From contig JBNLDW010000012.1 in NCBI GenBank assembly GCA_050304615.1, positions 1-64,000 on the forward strand: a stretch of 64,000 nucleotides of DNA, read 5' to 3'. A program made the translations under genes and the position numbers. This document shows positions 1 through 6,241 of the stretch, piece after piece. A model generated the notes under the pieces. That model saw only the letters and a program-made list of their open reading frames with translations, was not told where the DNA came from and made no database searches. The stretch comes from CBFDBF01 sp050304615. Lineage in GTDB: Bacteria; Pseudomonadota; Gammaproteobacteria; Chromatiales; Chromatiaceae. The stretch's first letter is position 1; each line of letters begins with the position of its first letter.

Positions 1-94
1 TTCCTTCCTTTTCACCCTCTGATGAGGTGAATACAGAAGTGAATAGTTCTTCCACCTCTTTTTGTTTTGATTTGTCCAGAATTCGGTGATTCAT
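1..94 (-). CDS. GNAT family N-acetyltransferase, N-terminal fragment (cassette 9, cut by window edge)
   Basis: Only the first 31 codons are inside the window; the frame is open to base 1. The translation begins MNHRILDKSKQKEVEELF and continues TSVFTSSEGEKEG. This resembles the start of GNAT N-acetyltransferases, in which an 'xxLFxxVFxxSEGExEG' segment forms the first strand-helix unit. An AAAGGT ribosome site lies 5 bases before the ATG. It follows attC1 (134-194) in the same orientation as the other cassettes, so the array continues leftward. Family assignment rests on a short segment; acetyl-CoA-dependent transfer is known for the family, the substrate is unknown. Confidence 0.6.
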   Translation of the reverse strand, partial: MNHRILDKSKQKEVEELFTSVFTSSEGEKEG

Positions 95-133
95 TTTTTA
101 CCTTTCAAGATTGCTGCGTTTATCGCTTTTGGA

Positions 134-194
134 ACATAACGCCTAGCTCGATTGTGCGAGCGTAGCGAGCATCAATTGAAGTGTATTGTTAGGC
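134..194 (-). other. attC site 1 of cassette array
   Basis: On the minus strand this 61-bp segment opens with GCCTAAC (overlapping the stop codon of the 189-614 gene) and closes with GTTATGT. The outer 7-mers are complementary as in the R''/R' pair of integron attC sites, and the interior holds GC-rich imperfect inverted repeats (GCTCG...CGAGC). The same layout recurs after every gene to 4191. Confidence 0.8.
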
Positions 195-614
195 ATTATT
201 TTCTCTAATTATCTTATTAGCTACACAGCTAGGAACCCTGATGCGTAACCCTGTATCTTCGACTTCATAACATCTTCTCCAGCCACCTTGGTAAATATTA
301 TCTCGTTCCTTTAATTCATGCAGGCTAGTAATAGGAATTGACAGTGATGGAAACAACCACATTAAAGGATATTGTGGTGAAATATTAATCCGTAGTTTTC
401 CTTCAATAACAGAAAACCGCCAAAACAACATTAGAATCCATCTATCTTTTGTTCCTCTGTTTACATAGAGAAAAGACCAACACCCTGTTTTTATAAGCTC
501 TTTGTCTGCTGGGTATTTATGTGCAGCTCGATCAATTCCTATCGCCCAAACACTCACCCGGCTTGTTGCTATAAAGACGGCGACTAATGATAAAATAATC
601 GATAACTCAGTCAT
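189..614 (-). CDS. Hypothetical membrane protein (cassette 8)
   Basis: Encodes 141 residues of unrecognised function. The start is taken at MTELSIILSL because the frame upstream of it runs through attC2 and would give an implausible leader. Residues 4-25 form one hydrophobic membrane segment (SIILSLVAVFIATSRVSVWAI); the rest is soluble and rich in aromatic and basic residues, with possible beta strands around IEGKLRINISP and LRIRVPS. The stop codon lies inside attC1, usual for integron cassettes. It could be a small inner-membrane protein with a cytoplasmic C-terminal domain; no function is inferred. Confidence 0.65.
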   Translation of the reverse strand: MTELSIILSLVAVFIATSRVSVWAIGIDRAAHKYPADKELIKTGCWSFLYVNRGTKDRWILMLFWRFSVIEGKLRINISPQYPLMWLFPSLSIPITSLHELKERDNIYQGGWRRCYEVEDTGLRIRVPSCVANKIIRENNA

Positions 615-626
615 TTTGTTATATAT

Positions 627-710
627 GCCTAACGTCTTACATAAGGGGCGCGCAGCGAAGCGGAGCGTCACAGTGAGCGATAGCGAACGATCTTGATGTG
701 CTTGTTAGAG
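627..710 (-). other. attC site 2 of cassette array
   Basis: An 84-bp site bounded by CTCTAAC and GTTAGGC (minus strand). It has a GC-rich core with repeated GCGAAGCG/GCGAGC words. It is very similar along its whole length to attC8 (4108-4191), also 84 bp, sharing AAGGGGCGCG, AGCGAAGCG and GCGATCTTGATGTG (plus-strand reading). Confidence 0.85.
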
Positions 711-712
711 GT

Positions 713-982
713 TTAAGCAACATCAGGCCCGTCCCCATCAGGTTTGTTGTTACGCAATCTCTTTAATGCTCCTTCTTCAATCTCTTTGATTCTTTTACGA
801 GTAACGTCTAGTTGTTTTGATATATCTTCGAGCGTTGAATTATTATCTAATAACGAGCCATATTTTTCTTTTAGGTATTTTGCTTCATTTGAGCTTAGTT
901 CAGACAATATTTGATTGCCTTCCTCAGTAATCAAACCGTTTTCTATGCAATTAATGAATTTTCTTTCTTTTTCTTCATCCAT
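713..982 (-). CDS. Stand-alone sigma-70 region 4-like protein (cassette 7)
   Basis: Encodes 89 residues. Residues 27-78 read like region 4 of sigma-70 factors: LSSNEAKYLKEKYG corresponds to the 'LTxREAxVLRxRFG' helix, and TLEDISKQLDVTRKRIKEIE (50-69) followed by EGALKRLRN corresponds to the region 4.2 helix-turn-helix 'TLEEVGxxFxVTRERIRQIExKALRKLR', which contacts the -35 element and the beta flap. No region 2 or 3 is present, so it cannot act as a whole sigma factor. It could be a DNA-binding regulator, a sigma mimic or an anti-sigma-type competitor. The tail (NKPDGDGPDVA) is polar. It lies between attC3 and attC2 in the cassette array. Confidence 0.7.
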   Translation of the reverse strand: MDEEKERKFINCIENGLITEEGNQILSELSSNEAKYLKEKYGSLLDNNSTLEDISKQLDVTRKRIKEIEEGALKRLRNNKPDGDGPDVA

Positions 983-990
983 GACTTTAC

Positions 991-1046
991 CTCTAACGCT
1001 TTGCTAATTTGCGCCGCCAGGCGTCAAATTGAGCAACTTGTTATGC
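991..1046 (-). other. attC site 3 of cassette array
   Basis: A 56-bp site, the shortest of the main series, running GCATAAC ... GTTAGAG on the minus strand. It has a short GC core (TTTGACGCCTGGCGGCGCAAA) that folds on itself through TTTG/CAAA and GCC/GGC. It follows the 1051-1869 gene, whose stop is 4 bases outside it. Confidence 0.75.
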
Positions 1047-1050
1047 ATAT

Positions 1051-1869
1051 TTACATTCGCACCGCCCCCGATACGCTTAGGTACTGCATATCGTGGTACT
1101 TTTCAATTAGCTTTCTCATATGAGAAACAACAGCATCTACTGGCAAAGACAGATCCGATATTTCTCCATGTATTTTTACAAAGCGTTCATACTCTGATTG
1201 ACATTTGGGCTTTCTAAACTCTTCATATTTAAATACTGCAACCAAAGCCTTTTTATAGGGGTTGTTTAGAAAAACCACCCTGGCATTTCCACTAGCACCA
1301 TCCGGCACAATTCTTTTAAGGGTTGCAAACCCAAAACGCCAATCCATTCCACCAATAGAAGAATCATAGCTGTCAGCTATTTCGGATAACAATTTACCTT
1401 TTGGTAGCTCGCCACCAGCAATTGCAAGTTCTATTTCTTCCTGGCTTTCGGCCCGCCCAACTCTAATGACATCGTCTTCAAAGCTGTGCTCAACCCTAAA
1501 ACTGATAGATGCCGTTGGAAAGCGAAGAAGCCCCTTTTCATTCTTGCTATAGTCTCCCGCAAGATAATACAGATACTCACCCATCGGCTCTATTTCCCAA
1601 AGAACACCTTCATAAGTGCTGGGCTGGCTGTCATTCTCAGAATGCATAATCCACACAGGAAGATCGTTGATATTAGCGATTTTATCTGTGGGGCTTAACT
1701 TTACATCCTCATGAGCTTTAAGATTTTCGATATGATTTCCTTTTGGAATCCAGTGCACAGCCTTTGGAGAAGCTTGTTCGTCTCCGCCATCGGAACCAAA
1801 TGCCCGCATAGCTAAGAATATAGAAAATCCAACTGCGGCTAATAAGAATAAATATATCATCTTGCTCAT
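1051..1869 (-). CDS. Hypothetical membrane-anchored protein (cassette 6)
   Basis: Encodes 272 residues from MSKMIYLFLL; the longer frame to 1911 enters attC4 and is rejected. Residues 4-23 form one N-terminal hydrophobic segment, an uncleaved anchor or signal peptide, followed by a long soluble domain probably on the periplasmic side. Two stretches with regular strand spacing can be seen (LPVWIMHSENDSQPSTYEGV and VRVGRAES-type segments), and a single cysteine near the C-terminus (RKPKCQSEYERF). I do not recognise the family. It is the largest cassette gene in the array. Confidence 0.65.
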   Translation of the reverse strand: MSKMIYLFLLAAVGFSIFLAMRAFGSDGGDEQASPKAVHWIPKGNHIENLKAHEDVKLSPTDKIANINDLPVWIMHSENDSQPSTYEGVLWEIEPMGEYLYYLAGDYSKNEKGLLRFPTASISFRVEHSFEDDVIRVGRAESQEEIELAIAGGELPKGKLLSEIADSYDSSIGGMDWRFGFATLKRIVPDGASGNARVVFLNNPYKKALVAVFKYEEFRKPKCQSEYERFVKIHGEISDLSLPVDAVVSHMRKLIEKYHDMQYLSVSGAVRM

Positions 1870-1887
1870 ATCTCTAATCTCAAACTT

Positions 1888-2001
1888 GCATAACGCAGCG
1901 CTCAAGGGCAAAACGTAGTGGAGCTAATTTGTGGTAAAGTGAGCGAAGCGAACCACAAATTGGCGTAGCGTAGTTTTGTCCCTTGCAGCGCTTTGTTATG
2001 C
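1888..2001 (-). other. attC site 4 of cassette array (long form)
   Basis: A 114-bp site bounded by GCATAAC on both strands' readings (7-mers GCATAAC at 1888 and GTTATGC at 1995). The interior has two nested inverted repeats: AGCGCT...AAGGG with CCCTT...AGCGCT outside, and AATTTGTGGT with ACCACAAATT inside. The size and layout resemble the long attC (VCR-like) class. Confidence 0.85.
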
Positions 2002-2328
2002 ATTTGTACCTTCATTTAACGTCATGTCAGCTACGCATGTATGGTATTTAATAGCGAACCAATTGCAAAAGTTCTCGTAAGTCCTTTCTTTTGGCCATTT
2101 TTCTACAGGAATATGGTTTCCTAGCTCTTCTTCAAATATAAGTTCAAAGTACTTTTTTATTGCGCCTCCCTGGCAATTTTGGTCTTCAACCTCAATCAAA
2201 TATGCGCCAGGATCGCTATTTAGATGATCTAAGGTCCATCTGTGTAAACTCGGTTCAACAGAAATCAGCCAGTCAAGAAAAGCCTGTTTTCCGTAAATTG
2301 TTACAAGATTCTTTTCTAAGTACTTCAT
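1996..2328 (-). CDS. Hypothetical protein (cassette 5)
   Basis: Encodes 110 residues with no signal or membrane segment; acidic, with many aromatics (WLISVEPSLHRWTLDHLN, FCNWFAIKYHT). The start ATG is preceded by GGAAGC, a fair ribosome site. The stop codon lies inside the first 7-mer of attC4. I do not recognise a family; it is probably a small soluble alpha/beta protein. Confidence 0.6.
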   Translation of the reverse strand: MKYLEKNLVTIYGKQAFLDWLISVEPSLHRWTLDHLNSDPGAYLIEVEDQNCQGGAIKKYFELIFEEELGNHIPVEKWPKERTYENFCNWFAIKYHTCVADMTLNEGTNA

Positions 2329-2340
2329 AGCTTCCTTAGT

Positions 2341-2403
2341 GCATAACGCCTAAGCACAGGGGCGGCGCGAAACGCGACGTCCCTCTGGTGCGACTGGTTA
2401 TGC
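2341..2403 (-). other. attC site 5 of cassette array
   Basis: A 63-bp site between 7-mers GCATAAC (2341-2347) and GTTATGC (2397-2403), perfect complements of each other. The interior arms GCACAGGGGCG and CGTCCCTCTGGTGC pair imperfectly. Confidence 0.85.
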
Positions 2404-2406
2404 CTT

Positions 2407-2796
2407 TTACTGATATTTACCATAGAACTCTGCACTTAAATTATTTAATTCTTCTTCCTTTATATGGTAAGAAAAAACACCTTTTAATGTTTCAAATTCT
2501 TTTGGCGTAAACCATTTTTTGAAATAGCCCCAGTTGTTCTGATTTTCTGGCAAATGTTCATAAAATGCGCAACATACTGCCGTTGATGAATCGTTGGGCA
2601 ATTTGCCTGCTTCTTCACTCATACACCACTGTGCATAATTCAAGATATCTCTTATTTTATTACTTTCTTCTTCTACTCTGATTCCTTCGAAGTACATGCG
2701 TATTTCAATCCATGCTTCCATCTGGCTTGCTACTTTCTCTAGCTTGCCTTTAAGTTCTGGTACGGCTTCGATAGCTTTTCTACGCCAAGTACTCAA
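2407..2796 (-). CDS. Hypothetical soluble protein, possibly DUF7674-like (cassette 4)
   Basis: Encodes 129 residues, mostly helical, opening MSTWRRKAIEAVPELKGKLE. The layout (an 'MSTWRxxAIExxPEL' start, then 'ILNYAQWCMSEEAG', then 'AVCCAFYEHLPEN') resembles, from memory, small proteins labelled DUF7674, in which 'YxFAEWC' and 'AVAFYEHL' segments are typical; a profile search would settle this. No catalytic motif is visible. The start is fixed by a TGGAGAG ribosome site just upstream, close to attC6. Confidence 0.6.
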   Translation of the reverse strand: MSTWRRKAIEAVPELKGKLEKVASQMEAWIEIRMYFEGIRVEEESNKIRDILNYAQWCMSEEAGKLPNDSSTAVCCAFYEHLPENQNNWGYFKKWFTPKEFETLKGVFSYHIKEEELNNLSAEFYGKYQ

Positions 2797-2810
2797 TTAA
2801 CTCTCCAGAG

Positions 2811-2873
2811 GCATAACGCTGAAGCTGTGGGGCCGTAGCGAAGCGGAGGTCCCACACGAGCGACTTGTTATAC
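2811..2873 (-). other. attC site 6 of cassette array
   Basis: A 63-bp site bounded by GCATAAC (2811-2817) and GTTATAC (2867-2873). The interior GTGGGGCC and GGTCCCAC arms form a near-perfect inverted repeat around CGTAGCGAAGCGGA. Confidence 0.85.
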
Positions 2874-2880
2874 GCGTATT

Positions 2881-3549
2881 TTAAGGGCGCCATATCTGAA
2901 TTTGCCCTGCTGAATCGACGCCTGTAAGTATGAATTGTGAACGCCAATCCACTAGAACAAGCCCATACTTTTTATTAAGCAACGCAAATGCTGCTACAAG
3001 TGATTGGTTGTCTGGGTTTTCTCCCAACGAGGCTCCTAGAGCCTGCAAGTACACACCCTTGGTATAACCATATAATGTTACATCTTTGCCTAATTGGATT
3101 GTGAAGCCATTTTTAACTAACCCATTAATTTCGCTAAAGCTATGCACAATTGGTGGGTAGCCTTCGGTAGCGGAAAGAATTGCCAGCAATATTTTCTTTG
3201 CGTTTAGCGCCTTAAACAGTGGGGCATGTGGAAACCGACGTACATATACGTTTTGCCAGCCAACCTCTCTTCGGTTTTTTTCTTCAAAGGCGGAATATTC
3301 CGCCATTACATTCTGCATTTCATTTAGCTGAGTATGACGAATAAATTCGATTTGGCTCCATTCGTCTTCATGTATAGGAAAGATTTTCGTATCTTTATTC
3401 CCACCAAACTCTGACATTGGCGGTAGTTCATTAGGAATACTCGGTATTGTATAAAGTATTTCCGAGGGATCAATCGATTGAATATTATCTGCCATGAGAG
3501 ATTGCCCTATAAATACAGCCAATATTGCTATTATGAATTTGATGTTCAT
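2881..3549 (-). CDS. Hypothetical secreted protein (cassette 3)
   Basis: Encodes 222 residues. Residues 1-20 (MNIKFIIAILAVFIGQSLMA) are a clear Sec signal peptide with an SLMA cleavage site, so the product is probably periplasmic. The mature part has no cysteines and no recognised motif. The C-terminus (YGLVLVDWRSQFILTGVDSA) looks like a beta hairpin. Such lone exported proteins are common in cassette arrays; the function is unknown. Confidence 0.65.
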   Translation of the reverse strand: MNIKFIIAILAVFIGQSLMADNIQSIDPSEILYTIPSIPNELPPMSEFGGNKDTKIFPIHEDEWSQIEFIRHTQLNEMQNVMAEYSAFEEKNRREVGWQNVYVRRFPHAPLFKALNAKKILLAILSATEGYPPIVHSFSEINGLVKNGFTIQLGKDVTLYGYTKGVYLQALGASLGENPDNQSLVAAFALLNKKYGLVLVDWRSQFILTGVDSAGQIQIWRP

Positions 3550-3573
3550 TTTTCCAGAAATGTTTATCCAAGC

Positions 3574-3660
3574 GTATAACGCGTTGTTAAGGGGCGCGGA
3601 GCCGCATGGCGGCGGAGCGTCCCAGTGAGCGAAGCGAACGGCTTGAACAAATTGTTAGCC
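3574..3660 (-). other. attC site 7 of cassette array
   Basis: An 87-bp site between GTATAAC (3574-3580) and GTTAGCC (3654-3660). The core shares AAGGGGCGCGGAGC and GCGTCCCAGTGAGCGAAGCG words (plus-strand reading) with attC2 and attC8, forming one sub-family. Confidence 0.82.
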
Positions 3661-4101
3661 ATTTTTAGTGAGATCATCAAACCAAAGATGCCCTCTGAAT
3701 TTGTTTGCTTCTAAATGTATTGCAGTTCGCAGGCGTTTTGATTCTTCTTGAATAGCAATTAGCCGTTCTTCCATTTCGCCGGCAGTGGAATAAAACAAAT
3801 CACCTTCATAATCTAGGCAATGAGTTATTCCTTTGTGGCTTAGGAAATTTCTTTCTTCTTTGAACTTATTAAGGTCTTTCGCTAGTTGCTCGTTATCATT
3901 TAGCTTTTTGAAAGCTTGAATAAGACGCTCTAAGGATGAATCAGCATAGTCGTCTCCATTCATTTTGAATGGCATTTTCCCATTAATGCACTTTGTTACA
4001 AGCTGAAGTGCTTCAGTTATGTAGAGCTTTATTTCCTGCTCTACCAACTGACAGCCAGACAGTGCATGAGCAACTTTTAGGTAAAAATTATCTTCGTTCA
4101 T
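3655..4101 (-). CDS. HEPN-like helical protein (cassette 2)
   Basis: Encodes 148 residues predicted almost wholly helical. Residues 84-89 read RNFLSH within KEERNFLSHKG, an R-N-x3-H (Rx4H) motif of the kind that forms the RNase active site of HEPN domains. An N-terminal helix (VAHALSGCQLVEQEIKLYIT) resembles the first HEPN helix. HEPN proteins include toxin and phage-defence RNases and also inactive structural members. No partner antitoxin gene is adjacent other than unrelated cassettes. Assignment is from the motif and fold pattern only. Confidence 0.6.
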   Translation of the reverse strand: MNEDNFYLKVAHALSGCQLVEQEIKLYITEALQLVTKCINGKMPFKMNGDDYADSSLERLIQAFKKLNDNEQLAKDLNKFKEERNFLSHKGITHCLDYEGDLFYSTAGEMEERLIAIQEESKRLRTAIHLEANKFRGHLWFDDLTKNG

Positions 4102-4107
4102 ATTTAT

Positions 4108-4191
4108 GGCTAACTTTTGCGGTAAGGGGCGCGGAGCGAAGCGAAGCGTCCCAGCGAACGCCAGTGAGCGATCTTGATGTGATTGTTAGGT
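4108..4191 (-). other. attC site 8 of cassette array
   Basis: An 84-bp site between GGCTAAC (4108-4114) and GTTAGGT (4185-4191). Near-duplicate of attC2 (627-710) in length and core sequence, and close to attC7. Confidence 0.85.
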
Positions 4192-4689
4192 TTCAACATG
4201 TTTGATTATGCCCTTAGTAAAGCTCTTATAGTGCTCAGTAGATTCAAATGCATACCGTGGGACGATAATTGCATCTATGTAATTATTCCAAAATACTGCG
4301 TATTCTTCTGTGTATTCATACTTAACTATGTCTATATATGGAACACGCTCTAAATAACCACTCTCTAGTGATAACTCTAAATATGAATCAGTTTTTGATA
4401 TGGTTGTTATTTGAAGTGAGCGCTGGTTGAGTTTGTTAAATGCGACTTGGCGTGGAAGCCACCATGTTAAAAATACAAACCATAATATTATACAAATTAA
4501 TAATGGCGTCCAACTTTCAAGTACTGTAGTTGTTCCAGTATTTACATAGCCATAAATTGAAATCAACAAAGCAGCAACTGCGCAGACGGCACAAAGAATC
4601 AATATCCAACGATATCTTTTTTTCGTTATGAATTTGAGAAAACGATGATATTGGTTGCGATCAAAATCAAATGTGATAGATTCTTCCAT
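4186..4689 (-). CDS. YcxB-like membrane protein (cassette 1, first of array)
   Basis: Encodes 167 residues. Two membrane segments lie at about residues 28-49 (WILILCAVCAVAALLISIYG) and 61-80 (WTPLLICIILWFVFLTWWLP). A C-terminal domain follows in which LELSLESGYLERVPYIDIV and NNYIDAIIVPRYAFES match the YcxB-like pattern, a PH-like domain in which strands precede 'IPKRAF'. Function of that family is unknown. The ATG is only 5 bases inside the cassette boundary GTTAGGT (4695-4701), so translation signals must come from upstream DNA. It is the cassette nearest the would-be attI end. Confidence 0.65.
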   Translation of the reverse strand: MEESITFDFDRNQYHRFLKFITKKRYRWILILCAVCAVAALLISIYGYVNTGTTTVLESWTPLLICIILWFVFLTWWLPRQVAFNKLNQRSLQITTISKTDSYLELSLESGYLERVPYIDIVKYEYTEEYAVFWNNYIDAIIVPRYAFESTEHYKSFTKGIIKHVET

Positions 4690-4694
4690 ATGAA

Positions 4695-4752
4695 ACCTAA
4701 CAGGTTATTATCACGCCGGCTCTGATAATGTGTTATATAGCCGGCACTGATA
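4695..4752 (-). other. Array end: candidate attI or minimal attC with two direct repeats
   Basis: The first cassette begins at GTTAGGT (4695-4701, minus). Beyond it are an inverted repeat ATTATCA/TGATAAT (4707-4713 and 4723-4729), a GTTATAT 7-mer (4732-4738), and two direct repeats GCCGGCTCTGATA (4715-4727) and GCCGGCACTGATA (4740-4752), 25 bp apart. This could be an attI site with integrase-binding direct repeats, or a 44-bp minimal attC. No integrase gene is near to decide. Confidence 0.4.
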
Positions 4753-4983
4753 TTGTATTATGCCGCCAAATGTTCTATAGTAGTTCTCTATTGGTTTTAT
4801 AGTATACAAAAGGCGGTTTTTTCCATCGATTCTGGAATTCAGCCTAAATATAGGCCTATTTGGCGGTTTTTGGCGCGTTTCGGGGTGTACTAGAGGTTCC
4901 TGGCGACTTATAAAGCGCAGGAGTGCCCGGTTAATACTAAGTGGGATTATCTGGACTGGCTTGTTTGCTTCCTTCACTTTCAT
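4711..4983 (-). CDS. Doubtful small ORF at array border
   Basis: A 90-codon frame starting MKVKEANKPVQIIPLSINRA, preceded by TAAGGAG ten bases before the ATG, a good ribosome site. The composition (many N, R, Y, P; two copies of a GGCGGTTTTT word at 4812 and 4862 inside it) is not convincingly that of a protein and I recognise no family. It may be a short extra cassette or relic, or spurious. Confidence 0.25.
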   Translation of the reverse strand: MKVKEANKPVQIIPLSINRALLRFISRQEPLVHPETRQKPPNRPIFRLNSRIDGKNRLLYTIKPIENYYRTFGGIIQYQCRLYNTLSEPA

Positions 4984-5216
4984 CCCGAAAGAGCTCCTTA
5001 TAACTGCGTCTATGCGTTAGCTGCGCGCCTGTGTTTAAATCTTTCTTCCTGATTACCACAGAGACTACCAGAGATTATGTTTTGTAGAAATAGTCGCGGA
5101 CGGCGCCGCTTAAGGTATGGGATTAATGCAATACCAAAAGCTATTGATTAATAGCATATACACGCATCTATAGGCGTGAGCAGGACACACTTTTATGGTG
5201 CGGGATACGACAGTTG
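4984..5216. other. Intergenic border between cassette array and core genes
   Basis: No gene is seen. A TTATAAC (4998-5004) and GTTAGCT (5016-5022) pair could be an attC remnant. On the minus strand, GCTATT-AATC-AATAGC (5140-5155) followed by TTTTGG is a weak terminator candidate for the epimerase gene. CACGC/GCGTG (about 5161-5178) forms a second small hairpin. Confidence 0.4.
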
Positions 5217-6227
5217 TTAGACCTGATAGTACTCCATATACCACTCCACAAACCGCTTGATGCCGTCCTCTACTGAGGTGGCCGGTTTGTAGTCTACATC
5301 CCGTATCAGATCCTCGACGTTGGCGTAGGTGTCTGGCACATCACCGGGCTGTAGTGGCAGTAGATTCTGTTCCGCCTTTTTTCCCAGGCAATCTTCTAGC
5401 ACTGCAATGTAGTGGCGCAGCTCAACCGGCTGGTTGTTGCCGATATTGTAGAGTCGGTACGGGGCTCGGCTGGTGGCAGAGTCGGGTGCGTCTCCGCTCC
5501 ATTCTGGATTGGGTGTAGCTATGTTATCGAGGGTGCGGATTACCCCCTCGACGATATCATCTATGTAGGTGAAGTCACGCCGATGGTTGCCGTAGTTGAA
5601 TACATCGATCGGCTCACCTGCCAGGATCTTCTGAGTAAACATAAACAGCGCCATGTCGGGGCGACCCCATGGGCCGTAGACGGTAAAGAAGCGTAGCCCG
5701 GTAGTTGGTATGTCGTAGAGGTGGCTATAGGTGTGGGCCATAAGCTCATTGGCCTTCTTGCTGGCGGCGTAGAGACTCAGTGGGTGGTCTACGTTGTCAT
5801 GCACAGAAAATGGCATGTTGGTATTGGCCCCATAGACCGAACTACTGGAGGCGTAGACCAGGTGCTTTATCCCATTGTGGCGGCAGCCCTCTAGGACATT
5901 GCCAAAACCTACCAGATTGGTGTCGATATATGACTGCGGGTTTTCAATGGAGTAGCGTACCCCGGCCTGGGCGGCCAGGTTGACCACCCGATCGGGGCGG
6001 TGGGTGCTGAAGGCATCCGCCATTGCCTCGCGGTCCTCCAGGTTGACGCGCAGATCAGTGTAGTTAGGGTGTGGGGTAGTCCGTGCCAGACGCGCCTTTT
6101 TTAGATTGACGTCGTAGTAGTCATTCAGCGAGTCAATACCAATAACTTCATCGCCTCTCTCGAGTAGACGCAGGGAGAGTGCCGAACCGATAAAACCGGC
6201 ACTACCGGTAACCAATACTTTCATCAT
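5217..6227 (-). CDS. NAD-dependent nucleotide-sugar epimerase (UDP-glucuronate 4-epimerase type)
   Basis: A 336-residue extended short-chain dehydrogenase. It has the NAD-binding GSAGFIG (8-14), then the SLNDYYDVNLKKARL segment typical of UDP-glucuronate 4-epimerases, and the catalytic S-x-Y153-x3-K157 (SLYAASKK). Known reaction: reversible C4 inversion of a UDP-uronate or UDP-sugar through a 4-keto intermediate, feeding capsule or O-antigen. It is 14 bases downstream of the TviB-type dehydrogenase on the same strand, suggesting the two act in sequence. The substrate (GlcA versus GlcNAcA) cannot be decided from sequence alone. The full-length enzyme looks intact. Confidence 0.88.
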   Translation of the reverse strand: MMKVLVTGSAGFIGSALSLRLLERGDEVIGIDSLNDYYDVNLKKARLARTTPHPNYTDLRVNLEDREAMADAFSTHRPDRVVNLAAQAGVRYSIENPQSYIDTNLVGFGNVLEGCRHNGIKHLVYASSSSVYGANTNMPFSVHDNVDHPLSLYAASKKANELMAHTYSHLYDIPTTGLRFFTVYGPWGRPDMALFMFTQKILAGEPIDVFNYGNHRRDFTYIDDIVEGVIRTLDNIATPNPEWSGDAPDSATSRAPYRLYNIGNNQPVELRHYIAVLEDCLGKKAEQNLLPLQPGDVPDTYANVEDLIRDVDYKPATSVEDGIKRFVEWYMEYYQV

Positions 6228-6241
6228 AGCTCCAGGTGTTG

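Noticed and set aside
4711..5216. Possible integron integrase (intI) remnant near the array end
   Set aside because: No tyrosine-recombinase motifs (RHxxRY, HxLRHxxATxL) were found on either strand here; the 90-codon ORF bears no resemblance to IntI.
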